Below are positions 1-8,231 of a DNA stretch of 64,000 bases, piece after piece (within the stretch, counting starts at the first letter, position 1; every line of letters begins with the position of its first letter). This DNA comes from Chryseobacterium sp. MYb264 (GTDB lineage: Bacteria > Bacteroidota > Bacteroidia > Flavobacteriales > Weeksellaceae), in contig NZ_CP142422.1 of the NCBI RefSeq assembly GCF_035974275.1, forward strand, positions 4,464,001 to 4,528,000. The letters are read 5' to 3'. The notes under the pieces were generated by a model that saw only the letters and a list, made by a program, of their open reading frames with translations, made no database searches and had not been told where the DNA came from. The translations under genes and the position numbers were made by a program.

Positions 1-29
1 TTGTAGGTGCAAAAATAGAATACTTTTTT

Positions 30-64
30 AAAAAAAATAAAAAAAACCGATAATTAATTATCGG
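30..64 (-). terminator. Intrinsic terminator of the leftmost HTH gene
   Basis: A perfect palindrome CCGATAATTAATTATCGG (47-64) is followed on the minus strand by a run of eight T. It overlaps the stop codon of the gene ending at 54, so the last codons are part of the hairpin. Confidence 0.7.
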
Positions 65-398
65 CTGTTATCTTTTCGAAATCCTCTTCAAAGGTTTTTT
101 TCCATTTTGCAATGGTTGTCCTGCTGATTTTGTACTTTTTTGACATATAGCTGGTTGAAAAACCATGTTTGTGCTGATATTCGAGCAGCTTTAACATCGT
201 TTTCTTATCGTAGGTCTTTAGTTTCTGATTGTCTCTTTCGCTCTCCTTGGACTGCTGAAAAATCTTCTCATTGAAATTCAATACATCTTCCGTTGTATTA
301 AGCTTCTTCATAAGTTCCTGAATTTTAGGATCCTTTAATTTATCAGGGTAGTCCATGGTAAGCATGTCATGATAAATCTTTTTGTAATTGGGTTTCAT
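54..398 (-). CDS. Small HTH protein, transposase-helix type
   Basis: Protein of 114 aa. The C-terminal half (about residues 65-105) reads as a helix-turn-helix: YMSKKYKISRTTIAKWKK looks like the recognition helices found in the HTH domains of IS-type transposases and related regulators. The N-terminal half is charged and helical with no known motif. No DDE catalytic domain is present. It lies 25 bp downstream of a second small HTH gene on the same strand, so the two are probably co-transcribed. Similar small HTH proteins are, as far as I recall, often labelled transposase in Chryseobacterium. Here there is no element boundary, so a regulatory role is equally possible. Exact function unknown. 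Confidence 0.65.
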   Translation of the reverse strand: MKPNYKKIYHDMLTMDYPDKLKDPKIQELMKKLNTTEDVLNFNEKIFQQSKESERDNQKLKTYDKKTMLKLLEYQHKHGFSTSYMSKKYKISRTTIAKWKKTFEEDFEKITADN

Positions 399-423
399 AG
401 GGTAGCTGTGTATTGGTTTTTTT

Positions 424-849
424 TTATTCTACGTCATTTCTTTTTTGCAGCCATCGGTGCAGTGTACTTTTAGGAATAGAATATTCTTTAATGACTTCAC
501 TTTGGGTCATTTCCCCCGAAATAATTCTTTTCATAATGAAATCTTTGATCTCCTGGGTGTAAATATTCTTTCTGAAATAAGGGATTTTTTCAGATTTATT
601 AGGGTTTTTATGTACAGCAGAAGGAGGCGAATAAAGAATAAGATGAGAACTGTAAAGTCTGAAAAAATCGTATTCGAGGAGTTTACACCATCTCAATAAA
701 ATATCGGTGTCTATCGATTTGCTGGTGTAGACATTTTCAATGAATTCTTCATCCTTATTTAAAAAATTACAAATTCTTTCAATGCTGATCTCCTTTTCAT
801 CCACCCTTTCTTTAATGAATTTTCCTATGTGTATTTCTTTGTATAACAT
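424..849 (-). CDS. HTH protein, transposase-like, with C-terminal helix-turn-helix
   Basis: Protein of 141 aa, upstream partner of the HTH gene at 54-398. The N-terminal part (residues 1-70) resembles a small all-helical XRE-like fold (IGKFIKERVDEKEISIERIC, then LLRWCKLLEYDFFRLY). The C-terminal part (about 100-138) carries a second HTH, SGEMTQSEVIKEYSIPKSTLHRWLQK, of the kind seen in transposase HTH domains. There is no nuclease domain, no terminal inverted repeat and no target duplication, so it cannot be called an insertion sequence. It is probably DNA binding. Regulator versus relic of a mobile element is undecided. Confidence 0.65.
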   Translation of the reverse strand: MLYKEIHIGKFIKERVDEKEISIERICNFLNKDEEFIENVYTSKSIDTDILLRWCKLLEYDFFRLYSSHLILYSPPSAVHKNPNKSEKIPYFRKNIYTQEIKDFIMKRIISGEMTQSEVIKEYSIPKSTLHRWLQKRNDVE

Positions 850-1773
850 TTGTTTAAACGATGTTTATAATTAAACAGTTATACATGTTAGGCGATATAG
901 ATCAATGATTTTCAGACGGCACAACAACACGTACCTTATTATGAAAATAAAGAAAAATTAGAATTATGATATATTTTAGTCAGTATATTATATAATACAG
1001 GATATATGAAATATCCAAAAGAACTTATCCTACAAACAGCATTTCGATCCTATCGGTATCGTAGCGATCATCTTTTTATTTTTATCTTGTAAAACTTCAT
1101 ATTTCCAAACTTTTCCCCATAAGTCTGAATAATATTATTGCCTATTAAAGCTCTCTCATGTATTCTTATATAATTTAGTTGTTAATTTTTCCTTTGTACT
1201 GCGTCTATACAGCGATTTATTATTTCCAGTCAAGAATTAATTGATAAAAATTAAGCAACATTTGTTCTTCAAATATAGAAAATACAAATTAATTGTGACG
1301 AAAAAATAATTAAAAAATATCGTTAAAATTTAGTTTGCATTTAAAATTATACCATAAACTAACGGTTACGTGAAATATTATAAGGTTGAAATGGCTGTAA
1401 AATCGATGGTGCTGCTTCAGTTATAAAGTTGGTAAGATGACTGTTTTCAGGATACGGTTATGACCCCATACCTAAAGATATCATGGTGGCCGATTCCGAT
1501 TATTATTGAGAAGTATGGATATAAAAGCTAACCGGTATTTTAAGATGTTAGCAATTGTTTATTTCAGTTCTTGATCTTTTATTTTTTTGATGGTTCTTAA
1601 AAAATGCTGTCCATTTCTTATTGAAGTCTTCCCTTCTTCCGCTTCAAAATATTAAAATAACTAAAGAATGAATCCAATAAAATCTAGACATGTTCTTAAA
1701 AACAAAATAGGCACATCATCAGGACACTGATGTAATTTTAAGACGCTAACCGTATTGTATCCGTTAAAGTCTT
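850..1773. other. Gene-free AT-rich stretch of about 0.9 kb
   Basis: No convincing ORF, RNA gene or terminator is visible. Around 1450-1510 a short in-frame segment translates as GYGYDPIPKDIMVADSDYY before a stop. It looks more coding-like than its surroundings and may be the remnant of a decayed gene. The rest is AT-rich with many stops in all frames. Confidence 0.4.
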
Positions 1774-1781
1774 TACCTTTG
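1755..1781 (+). promoter_or_regulatory. Bacteroidetes-type promoter of the SulP gene
   Basis: TTG at 1755-1757, a 16-bp spacer, then TACCTTTG at 1774-1781, matching the Bacteroidetes -33/-7 pattern (TTG and TAnnTTTG). The start codon follows 16 bp downstream, giving a very short 5' leader. Confidence 0.65.
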
Positions 1782-1797
1782 TATTTCATTTTGTCAC

Positions 1798-3324
1798 ATG
1801 AAACTATTTGAATTTTCACATAAAATAAATTATAAAAACGAATTGTTGGCAGGGCTTACCGTCGCAATGACCATGATCCCCGAATCTCTGTCTTTTGCTA
1901 TTCTTGCGGGCCTTTCTCCACTCACAGGACTTTATGCCGCCTTTATAATGGGGCTGGTAACCGCAGTTTTCGGGGGACGACCCGGAATGGTTTCCGGGGG
2001 GGCAGGAGCCACGATTGTAGTTCTGATCGCTCTAATTAAAACCCACGGAATAGAGTATCTCTTCGCTACTGTTGTGCTCGCCGGGATTTTTCAGATGCTG
2101 GTTGGTATTTTCAAACTCGGAAAATTCGTGCGATTAATTCCTCAGCCTGTTATGTATGGTTTTTTAAATGGTCTGGCAGTCATTATTTTTATGGCACAGG
2201 TAGAACAGTTTAAGGTTATTGATGCAAGTGGGGCGGCCAGCTGGCTACAGGGGACTTCTTTATATATAATGTCCGGATTGGTGGCGTTAACGATTGCCAT
2301 TGTTTATTTTTTTCCTAAAATAACGAAAGTTGTTCCGGCTTCTTTAGTCGCTATTTTAATCGTTTTCGGAATCGTTTTCGGTTTTGGAATTAATACAAAA
2401 ACAGTTGCAGACATTGCTCACATTAGCGGAAGTTTACCAAGTTTTCATATTCCAAGTATTCCTTTTTCAGTGGAAACTTTACAAATTATCTTCCCTTATG
2501 CTTTAATTATGGCTGGTGTCGGTTTAATAGAGTCACTATTAACATTATCTATGGTCGATGAAATCACAAATTCAAAAGGAAATGCCAACAAAGAATCTGT
2601 CGCTCAGGGCTTAGCTAATATTACTAACGGTTTCTTTGGCGGAATGGGAGGTTGTGCGATGGTAGCCCAAACTTTGGTTAACCTAAATGCAGGTTCAAGA
2701 GCCAGACTTTCCGGAATTATCGCATCAATTACCATTTTAATTATCATTTTGGTCGGAGCTCCATTTATCGAAAGAATTCCGATGGCGGCTTTGGTTGGGG
2801 TAATGATGATGGTTGCCATCAGTACTTTTCAGTGGGTGTCTATCAGAATTGTCAACAAAATGCCGAAATCCGATATTTTTGTTGGAATCACAGTAGCTTT
2901 GATTACTATTGTTCTTCACAATTTAGCGTTGGCAGTTTTGGTTGGAGTTATTATTTCAGCTTTAGTTTTTGCGTGGGATAATGCGAAAAGAATTCGTGCA
3001 AGGAAGCACATTGACGAAAATGGTGTTAAACATTACGAAATTCTCGGACCATTATTCTTCGGTTCTGTTACAACATTTACAGATAAATTTGATCCCGAAA
3101 ATGATCCAAACGAAGTGGTCATCGATTTCAAAGAAAGTCGAATTGTAGATATGAGCGCCATCGATGCATTAGACAAACTATCAAAAAAATACAGTCAGCT
3201 CAATAAAAAACTTCATTTAAAACATTTAAGCGAAGACTGCATTAGAATGCTGAAAAATGCCGAAGCTGTAATCGAAGTCAATATCCAGGAAGACCCGACG
3301 TATAAAGTAATGCCCGAAAGGTAG
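1798..3324 (+). CDS. SulP family inorganic anion transporter
   Basis: Protein of 508 aa with 10-12 hydrophobic segments covering about residues 15-390 and a C-terminal cytoplasmic STAS domain (about 400-500: VVIDFKESRIVDMSAIDALDK). The N-terminal region AGLTVAMTMIPESLSFAILA, with the conserved PxS/A-type motif, is typical of SulP/SLC26 carriers, which move sulfate, bicarbonate or other anions across the inner membrane. Substrate cannot be told from sequence. It is a single-gene unit with its own promoter. Base composition shifts inside the gene: the first 400 bp are GC-richer than the rest, which may be chance. Confidence 0.9.
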   Translation: MKLFEFSHKINYKNELLAGLTVAMTMIPESLSFAILAGLSPLTGLYAAFIMGLVTAVFGGRPGMVSGGAGATIVVLIALIKTHGIEYLFATVVLAGIFQMLVGIFKLGKFVRLIPQPVMYGFLNGLAVIIFMAQVEQFKVIDASGAASWLQGTSLYIMSGLVALTIAIVYFFPKITKVVPASLVAILIVFGIVFGFGINTKTVADIAHISGSLPSFHIPSIPFSVETLQIIFPYALIMAGVGLIESLLTLSMVDEITNSKGNANKESVAQGLANITNGFFGGMGGCAMVAQTLVNLNAGSRARLSGIIASITILIIILVGAPFIERIPMAALVGVMMMVAISTFQWVSIRIVNKMPKSDIFVGITVALITIVLHNLALAVLVGVIISALVFAWDNAKRIRARKHIDENGVKHYEILGPLFFGSVTTFTDKFDPENDPNEVVIDFKESRIVDMSAIDALDKLSKKYSQLNKKLHLKHLSEDCIRMLKNAEAVIEVNIQEDPTYKVMPER

Positions 3325-3463
3325 GAGCGTTTTAGAGTTTGAAAGTAAGAGTGTTTGGGTTTTTTGAAGACTGATACCTTATAGTCCCGAAGGGACGGTT
3401 TAAGACAGAATCGTATGTAATGCGATTTAAAAACAAGGTTATATTTATATTAATCGTCTTAGA

Positions 3464-3515
3464 AAATCAGCGCAATCCGCAAAATCAGCGAGAGCAAATT
3501 CACAATTCACCTCTA
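3464..3515. repeat. Dispersed intergenic repeat (AATCnGCG family) with ATTCAC motif
   Basis: AATCAGCGCAATCCGCAAAA followed by TCAGCGAGAG and then TTCACAATTCAC. Related copies lie at 24253-24316 and 34317-34350. A small hairpin GTCCCGAAGGGAC lies just before it at 3384-3396. Confidence 0.55.
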
Positions 3516-3523
3516 TAACCCAA

Positions 3524-3562
3524 ACAAGGACTGCAAAATAAAATTTACAGCCCTCGTTTTTT
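3524..3562. terminator. Shared terminator between the convergent SulP and EF-G-like genes
   Basis: Arms ACAAGGACTG (3524-3533) and CAGCCCTCGT (3548-3557) pair with two mismatches. Six T follow on the plus strand. The gene on the minus strand ends next to it at 3561, so it probably serves both. Confidence 0.5.
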
Positions 3563-5627
3563 AGGTTATTAGCGTATTGGCAATGAAATCAGGTACCAAA
3601 GCATAGTGTGACAACTTCATGCTGATCGAAGCTCTACCGCTCGTCAACGTTCTCAGATCCGAAATATATCCGAAAGTAGAAGCCAAAGGAACTTCCGCCG
3701 TGAAGATTTTTCTCCCTGATTTTTCATCAATCGAAGTGATAATTCCTCTTCGTTTGTTGATATCGGCGGTCACAACTCCCGTGTATTCTTCAATACTTTG
3801 AATTTCAACCTGCATAATCGGTTCCAATAATTTCGGTTTGCAACTTTTTGCAACCGCTCTGAAACCATCTCTTGCAGCCATTTCAAAATCATAAGCTCCG
3901 GAATCTTCAGAGTGAGTCGAGCCATCCAGAAGGGTAACTTTCATACTTTCCAAAGGGTTTCCACTCAAAGCTCCGTTTTCCATCGCTTCTCTGAAACCTT
4001 TTTCAACAGATGGAATATATTCACTCGGAACAACTCCTCCTTTGATTTGATTAATGAATTCTAAACCAATTCCAAGATCATTTCTAGGTCCGATTTCAAA
4101 AGTAATGTCCGCAAATTGTCCGCTTCCACCATTTTGTTTCACTAGTTTTTCTCTGTGAATTTTGGTTTCCGTTAAAATTTCCTTGTACGAAACTTTAGGT
4201 TTTCCCTGATTGATTTCAATTCCGTGATTCAATCGGATCTTTTCTAATGTCACTTCAAGATGCAATTCTCCTAAACCACTCAACAAAGTTTCTCCCGTTT
4301 GCCGGTCTCTTTCCACGAATAACGACGGATCTTCTTCCTGAATTTTCGCCAAAACCAATCCGAAAGATTTTTCATCGGCATTCGTTTTCGGTTCAATTGA
4401 AACTCTGATAACCGGAGCCGGAATCGTAATAGATTCAAGCAAAACAGATTGTTCGATACTCGATAAAGAATCGCCTGTTTTTGCATCTTTTATTCCCGTT
4501 AAAGCAACGATATCTCCCGCTTTTCCTTCTTCAATCGTTAAGGTTTTGTCCGATTGCATCTGCAAAATTCTCGAAATCCTGAAATTTTCACCTGTTCTTA
4601 CATTCTGAATCGTGTCGCCTGATTTTATCTTTCCGGAATAAATTCTCAACATCGAAAGTTTACCCATATGTTTATCGATTACCACTTTGAAAACCAATCC
4701 TGAAAAAGTTTCTTTTTCATTCCTTTCTATTTCGATGGTTTCTTCCGTTTTCGCATCTTTTCCTTTAATAGAAGATAATTGATTCGGAGATGGAAGATAA
4801 TTAACGATGGCATCAAGCAAAGGTTGAACGCCTTTATTCTTGAAAGCAGAACCACATAAAACAGGAACTAAACTTCTTACCTGACAAGTTCTTTGGATGG
4901 CTTTAAAAATCATTTCCTCAGAAATTTCGTTTTCAGAACTCATGAATTTTTCAAAGAAAATTTCATCATATTCTGCTAATGTTTCCATTAATTTTAATCT
5001 GAATTCATCAGCTTCAGCTTGATAATTTTCAGGAATTTCCTTCTCGATAATGATTTCTCCGTTTTCGTCAATCCAATACAAAGCTTTTTGTCTGATTAAA
5101 TCAATAACGCCTTCAAATCGATCTTCAGAACCGATTGGAATTTGCAAAGCCAAAGGAACCGCATTCAATTTAGTTTTAATTTCATTCAAAACAGCAAAGA
5201 AATCGGCTCCGATTCTGTCCATTTTATTAATGAAACAAATCTTTGAAATTCCATGTTTCTCAGCTTGGAACCAGACGTTTTCCGTTTGTGGCTGAACTCC
5301 AGAAGAAGCGCAGAAAACCGCGACAACGCTGTCCAAAACTCGTAAAGAACGTTCAACTTCTACGGCAAAATCAATATGTCCCGGAGTATCAATAATATTG
5401 ATATTGAAAATGTTATCATCCTTTTTCCATTGTGTAGAAATCGCGGCAGATGAAATGGTAATTCCTCGGTTTTTCTCCTGAATGTCTTTATCCATCGTGG
5501 TATTTCCTTCATCTACGTTTCCGATTTTGTGGATCATTCCGGTGTAATAAAGCAATCTTTCCGTTAAAGTCGTTTTTCCTGCATCGACGTGTGCTATAAT
5601 CCCTATATTTCGTGTGTTGTATTTCAT
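3561..5627 (-). CDS. fusA: Elongation factor G family translational GTPase (stand-alone paralogue)
   Basis: Protein of 688 aa from the start at 5627. GTPase motifs are intact: AHVDAGKTT (P-loop), RGITI (switch I), DTPGHIDF, NKMDR and GSAF. Domains II-V follow in normal order and length, ending in a full EF-G C-terminus. An in-frame ATG exists at 5789, but that stretch lies inside the leader and its terminator hairpin. The family alignment starts at MKYNTRNIGIIAHVDAGKTT, so 5627 is chosen. It is not next to rpsL/rpsG, where the housekeeping fusA normally lies, so I infer a second EF-G. All G motifs are kept, unlike the Bacteroides EF-G2 reported to work without GTP hydrolysis. It does not resemble Tet(Q)-type protection proteins closely. 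Expression is probably set by the upstream leader. Confidence 0.85.
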   Translation of the reverse strand: MKYNTRNIGIIAHVDAGKTTLTERLLYYTGMIHKIGNVDEGNTTMDKDIQEKNRGITISSAAISTQWKKDDNIFNINIIDTPGHIDFAVEVERSLRVLDSVVAVFCASSGVQPQTENVWFQAEKHGISKICFINKMDRIGADFFAVLNEIKTKLNAVPLALQIPIGSEDRFEGVIDLIRQKALYWIDENGEIIIEKEIPENYQAEADEFRLKLMETLAEYDEIFFEKFMSSENEISEEMIFKAIQRTCQVRSLVPVLCGSAFKNKGVQPLLDAIVNYLPSPNQLSSIKGKDAKTEETIEIERNEKETFSGLVFKVVIDKHMGKLSMLRIYSGKIKSGDTIQNVRTGENFRISRILQMQSDKTLTIEEGKAGDIVALTGIKDAKTGDSLSSIEQSVLLESITIPAPVIRVSIEPKTNADEKSFGLVLAKIQEEDPSLFVERDRQTGETLLSGLGELHLEVTLEKIRLNHGIEINQGKPKVSYKEILTETKIHREKLVKQNGGSGQFADITFEIGPRNDLGIGLEFINQIKGGVVPSEYIPSVEKGFREAMENGALSGNPLESMKVTLLDGSTHSEDSGAYDFEMAARDGFRAVAKSCKPKLLEPIMQVEIQSIEEYTGVVTADINKRRGIITSIDEKSGRKIFTAEVPLASTFGYISDLRTLTSGRASISMKLSHYALVPDFIANTLIT

Positions 5628-5780
5628 TTTGTTTAATTTAAATTGTTGATTTTTAAGGTGTATTCTGAATTTTAGACACGGAAATTCCTTGTCCTTACGT
5701 TTCGTTTTTGTAAGAAATTGAATTTTATTTTCGTGAAAAATATCAGATAACCTTTTCGAATAATTGAAAAGCTGAAAGTA

Positions 5781-5876
5781 GGGTAGCAAAAAAGACCTAT
5801 CTGAACAGATAGGCCTTCGTTATATTTTTTGTTTTATAAAGGTCGATCGTTATTCAGATAAATATTCAGTGCTACC
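5781..5876 (-). promoter_or_regulatory. Putative transcription attenuator in the EF-G-like gene leader
   Basis: On the minus strand a strong intrinsic terminator (CCTATCTG-TT-CAGATAGG, plus coordinates 5795-5812, then TCTTTTTT) sits between promoter and gene. Two upstream segments can compete with it. TATCTGAA at 5853-5860, the last codons of the leader ORF, is an exact 8-bp complement of the terminator segment at 5797-5804. GGTAGCA at 5870-5876 is an exact complement of TGCTACC at 5781-5787, just past the T run. This is the layout expected for terminator/antiterminator switching driven by ribosome position. Mechanism is inferred. Confidence 0.6.
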
Positions 5877-5936
5877 AAAGTACACAGCTCTGATAGGATG
5901 GCTTAAAGAAATTATATTTATCATTTTTGTTGACAT
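5850..5936 (-). CDS. 28-aa leader peptide upstream of the EF-G-like gene
   Basis: ATG at 5936, stop TAA at 5852-5850, 28 codons. The C-terminal half reads SHPIRAVYFGSTEYLSE. The ORF starts roughly 10-20 nt after a predicted transcription start and ends about 37 nt before an intrinsic terminator, with the real gene 220 nt further on. The order promoter, short ORF, terminator, gene is that of ribosome-mediated attenuation, as known for tet(M) and for many ABC-F resistance genes. The peptide has no run of a single amino acid, so it is more likely a stalling (arrest) peptide or a sensor of slow translation than an amino-acid sensor. I know no named homologue. Confidence 0.55.
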   Translation of the reverse strand: MSTKMINIISLSHPIRAVYFGSTEYLSE

Positions 5937-5956
5937 TGTTGATTGTTAATCGGTTG

Positions 5957-5986
5957 CGAAATTAGAAAAAATATTTTAACAGCAAA
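5957..5986 (-). promoter_or_regulatory. Promoter of the EF-G-like transcription unit
   Basis: On the minus strand TTTG (plus 5983-5986), an 18-bp spacer, then TAATTTCG (5957-5964), one mismatch from TAnnTTTG. Transcription would begin near 5950, just before the leader ORF and well before the terminator. Confidence 0.55.
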
Positions 5987-6064
5987 AACTTTTTTTGATT
6001 TTTTTGAACCACTCTTAAAAATATTAAAAAATCTTAAAAAATTACAGTTTCTCATTAAAAATTC

Positions 6065-6072
6065 TATCTTTG
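6065..6072 (+). promoter_or_regulatory. -7 box of the Ter cluster promoter
   Basis: TATCTTTG matches TAnnTTTG and lies about 107 bp upstream of the first Ter-cluster gene. No clear TTG -33 box is seen at the usual distance. Confidence 0.45.
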
Positions 6073-6178
6073 AAAAGAATTGGTAAAATTCGGTTTTATA
6101 AAAACTAATGATGAAAAACTTGAAATCAATTAAATCTTTTTCAAGAAAAAGCTAAATAAAAATTTTAACTTATAAGGT

Positions 6179-6847
6179 TTGAAAACAGATATCGACATCC
6201 ACAATCACTCACATTTTTCTTTTGATTTGTGGCTTACTTTAATAAAATCTCACCCTGAATTTAAAGCAAAAAGAGTTGAGCTTTTTTCCTCGTTTTTTAA
6301 TGTGGAAAAACCAATTGATGAAGTTGCGAAAACAGTAAAATATTATGACGATTTGTGTAATGCCATTAATGAAGTAACTGGTGGAAATGTAGACACTTTC
6401 GAAATTTATTTATTGATTTTAAATTCTCTGAATGTAGATATTAAACAATTGAATAGAGATGTTTTAAACGAGTTTTATCAAAAAAGCGAAGATCTTTTTT
6501 TAGAATATAGCCCGGTTGTGATATTTGAAAATATTCATGATTTTTTTGATGAAATTAAAAATCAAGGGAAGACGATAAATATTTTGAGCAATACTGGTTT
6601 TATCAAAGGAAAAACAATGCGTAAATTCCTTATTAATGAGAATCTGGATCAGTACATTGATTTTCATATTTACTCTGATGAGATCAATTGCTCAAAACCA
6701 AATCCTCAGATATTTCAGGCAGTTAAAAATTTAATTAAAAATCAGGATTTAAGTTTAAATCAAATTTTGCACATCGGCGATAATCTGATTGCAGATTACA
6801 AAGGGGCAAAAGACTTTGGTTTTAATGCTCATTTATTAAAACACTAA
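6179..6847 (+). CDS. HAD-like hydrolase of the Ter cluster
   Basis: Protein of 222 aa beginning with a TTG codon. No better start is visible, since an ATG upstream runs into a stop. HAD features: motif I FDLWLTL (D16), motif II ILSNTGF (about 138-144), the motif III lysine region with KPNPQIF (about 176-182), and motif IV HIGDNLIADYKGA (about 199-211). The second motif I aspartate, normally the general acid/base two residues after the nucleophile, is leucine (L18). It is the first gene of a run with a PRTase, two TerD proteins, TelA and TerC. HAD and PRTase partners are known parts of Ter-type stress gene neighbourhoods. Substrate unknown. Confidence 0.8.
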   Translation: MKTDIDIHNHSHFSFDLWLTLIKSHPEFKAKRVELFSSFFNVEKPIDEVAKTVKYYDDLCNAINEVTGGNVDTFEIYLLILNSLNVDIKQLNRDVLNEFYQKSEDLFLEYSPVVIFENIHDFFDEIKNQGKTINILSNTGFIKGKTMRKFLINENLDQYIDFHIYSDEINCSKPNPQIFQAVKNLIKNQDLSLNQILHIGDNLIADYKGAKDFGFNAHLLKH

Positions 6848-6856
6848 CAATAAAAG

Positions 6857-7681
6857 ATGAATAAAAGATATAGTTTACATCACATTCATTCGGCGGATGA
6901 GTTTACATTTTCGCCCGCAGAATATAGTTATTTTAAATACGGAGACAGGTCGTTTGCAGAAAAATTTGCAAAAGAATTGTTTGCCGGTTTTATTGCTTCT
7001 CATGAAAAAATTTTGAACACAGATCAGCAGATCGTTGTGTTGCCAAGTCCTTATATGGCGATTCCGACGGCTTCTAATTTCCTGTGCTTTTACTTTAAAA
7101 AGCATTTGGATTTTTATTTGTTTCAGAAAGGAAAAAAATCAAGCATTTTATCAAAAATCAATAGAAATCATACCTATACAACAGATTACGGAAATCTAAG
7201 CTTTGAAGACCGTAAAAATCTGATTGCCAATGATACTTATTATCTGGATAAGGATTTTCTTAAAGGAAAACTTTGTATTTTTATAGACGATATTAAAATT
7301 ACGGGAAGTCATGAGTTTACAGTGAATAAAATTTTACATGAATATAATGTAGAAGGCGACTTTTTATTCATGTATTATGCTGAACTGATGAATTTTGAAC
7401 TCGATCCTAAGATTGAAAATTTTTTCAATTATTATGCGGTGAAAAACGTGGAGCATATTGCTGAAGTTATGATGAAGCCCAGTTTTGAGTTCAATACAAG
7501 GATTGTAAAATATATTTTAGGTTTAGATTCAGGTAATTTTGATTATCTTACGTCTAAAGTAAAAAAACAACAGATGAACCATTTATTGGAACTGGCAATC
7601 AGTAATAATTACCATCTTATAAAAGAATTTGAAAATAATATAAACACTTTAACGCAAACAGAACTAAATTATGGCTATTAA
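6857..7681 (+). CDS. Phosphoribosyltransferase-like protein of the Ter cluster
   Basis: Protein of 274 aa. The stretch LCIFIDDIKITGSHE (about residues 138-152) fits the PRPP-binding signature (hydrophobic strand, two acidic residues, then TG) of type I phosphoribosyltransferases. The N-terminal part has VVLPSPYMAIPTAS, which could form the pyrophosphate loop region. It lies 9 bp after the HAD gene, and its last 11 bases overlap the next gene, so these are translationally coupled. PRTase-HAD pairs in Ter neighbourhoods have been proposed to make or modify a nucleotide-like product. The product here is unknown. Confidence 0.8.
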   Translation: MNKRYSLHHIHSADEFTFSPAEYSYFKYGDRSFAEKFAKELFAGFIASHEKILNTDQQIVVLPSPYMAIPTASNFLCFYFKKHLDFYLFQKGKKSSILSKINRNHTYTTDYGNLSFEDRKNLIANDTYYLDKDFLKGKLCIFIDDIKITGSHEFTVNKILHEYNVEGDFLFMYYAELMNFELDPKIENFFNYYAVKNVEHIAEVMMKPSFEFNTRIVKYILGLDSGNFDYLTSKVKKQQMNHLLELAISNNYHLIKEFENNINTLTQTELNYGY

Positions 7682-8225
7682 CTTACAGAAAGGACAGAGA
7701 GAAAATATAAATGCACCAAAATTTACGGTTGGACTGGGATGGGATACCAACAATACCTCTACCGGTACAGCTTTCGATCTGGATGCATCTCTATTTTTAT
7801 TGGGAGAAAATAAAAAGTTAATTTCGGATAATCATTTTATTTTTTACAACAATTTGGAGTCTCCGGATAAATCGGTAATTCATACGGGAGATAATCTTAC
7901 GGGAGAAGGAGCAGGTGACGATGAGCAGATAAAAATTGATTTAACTAAAATTGATGCTGCTGTGAAAGAGATTACCGTTGTGGTGACAATTCACGATGCG
8001 GATGCGAGAAGACAAAACTTCGGTCAGGTTAGAAATTCTTTTATCAGAATTTTCAATACAGAGACGAATGAAGAAATATTAAAATATGAATTAGATGAAG
8101 ATTTCTCTATCGAGACTGCGGTGGAGTTCGGAAGAATTTATAACAGAAACGGAGAGTGGAAATTTGAAGCCGTAGGTGCGGGACAGAGAGAAGGCCTGGA
8201 CAAATTTGTATCAATCTATCAATAA
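7671..8225 (+). CDS. terD: TerD family stress/tellurite protein
   Basis: Protein of 184 aa. TerD features: N-terminal MAINLQKGQR, GLGWDTN (21-27), FDLDAS (35-40) and the acidic calcium-binding loop GDNLTGEGAGDDE (73-85). The domain ends with EWKFEAVG, as in TerD, TerE and TerZ. These cytosolic Ca-binding proteins act in tellurite resistance and in phage and stress responses, probably at the membrane with TerC and TelA. The start overlaps the PRTase end by 11 bases. A paralogue with the same first ten residues is at 10449. Confidence 0.93.
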   Translation: MAINLQKGQRENINAPKFTVGLGWDTNNTSTGTAFDLDASLFLLGENKKLISDNHFIFYNNLESPDKSVIHTGDNLTGEGAGDDEQIKIDLTKIDAAVKEITVVVTIHDADARRQNFGQVRNSFIRIFNTETNEEILKYELDEDFSIETAVEFGRIYNRNGEWKFEAVGAGQREGLDKFVSIYQ

Positions 8226-8231
8226 TTTACT

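Noticed and set aside
445..699. 84-aa plus-strand ORF
   Set aside because: Antisense to the HTH gene at 424-849, without promoter or family pattern.
54..849. Complete insertion sequence
   Set aside because: No DDE or other catalytic domain, no terminal inverted repeats and no target duplication seen.
3561..5627. Tetracycline ribosomal protection protein (Tet(Q)-like)
   Set aside because: The motifs and domain spacing follow EF-G (NKMDR, normal C-terminal domains), not the Tet family.
5628..5789. 54-residue N-terminal extension of the EF-G-like protein
   Set aside because: The in-frame ATG at 5789 lies within the T run side of the leader terminator, and the family alignment begins at the Met at 5627.
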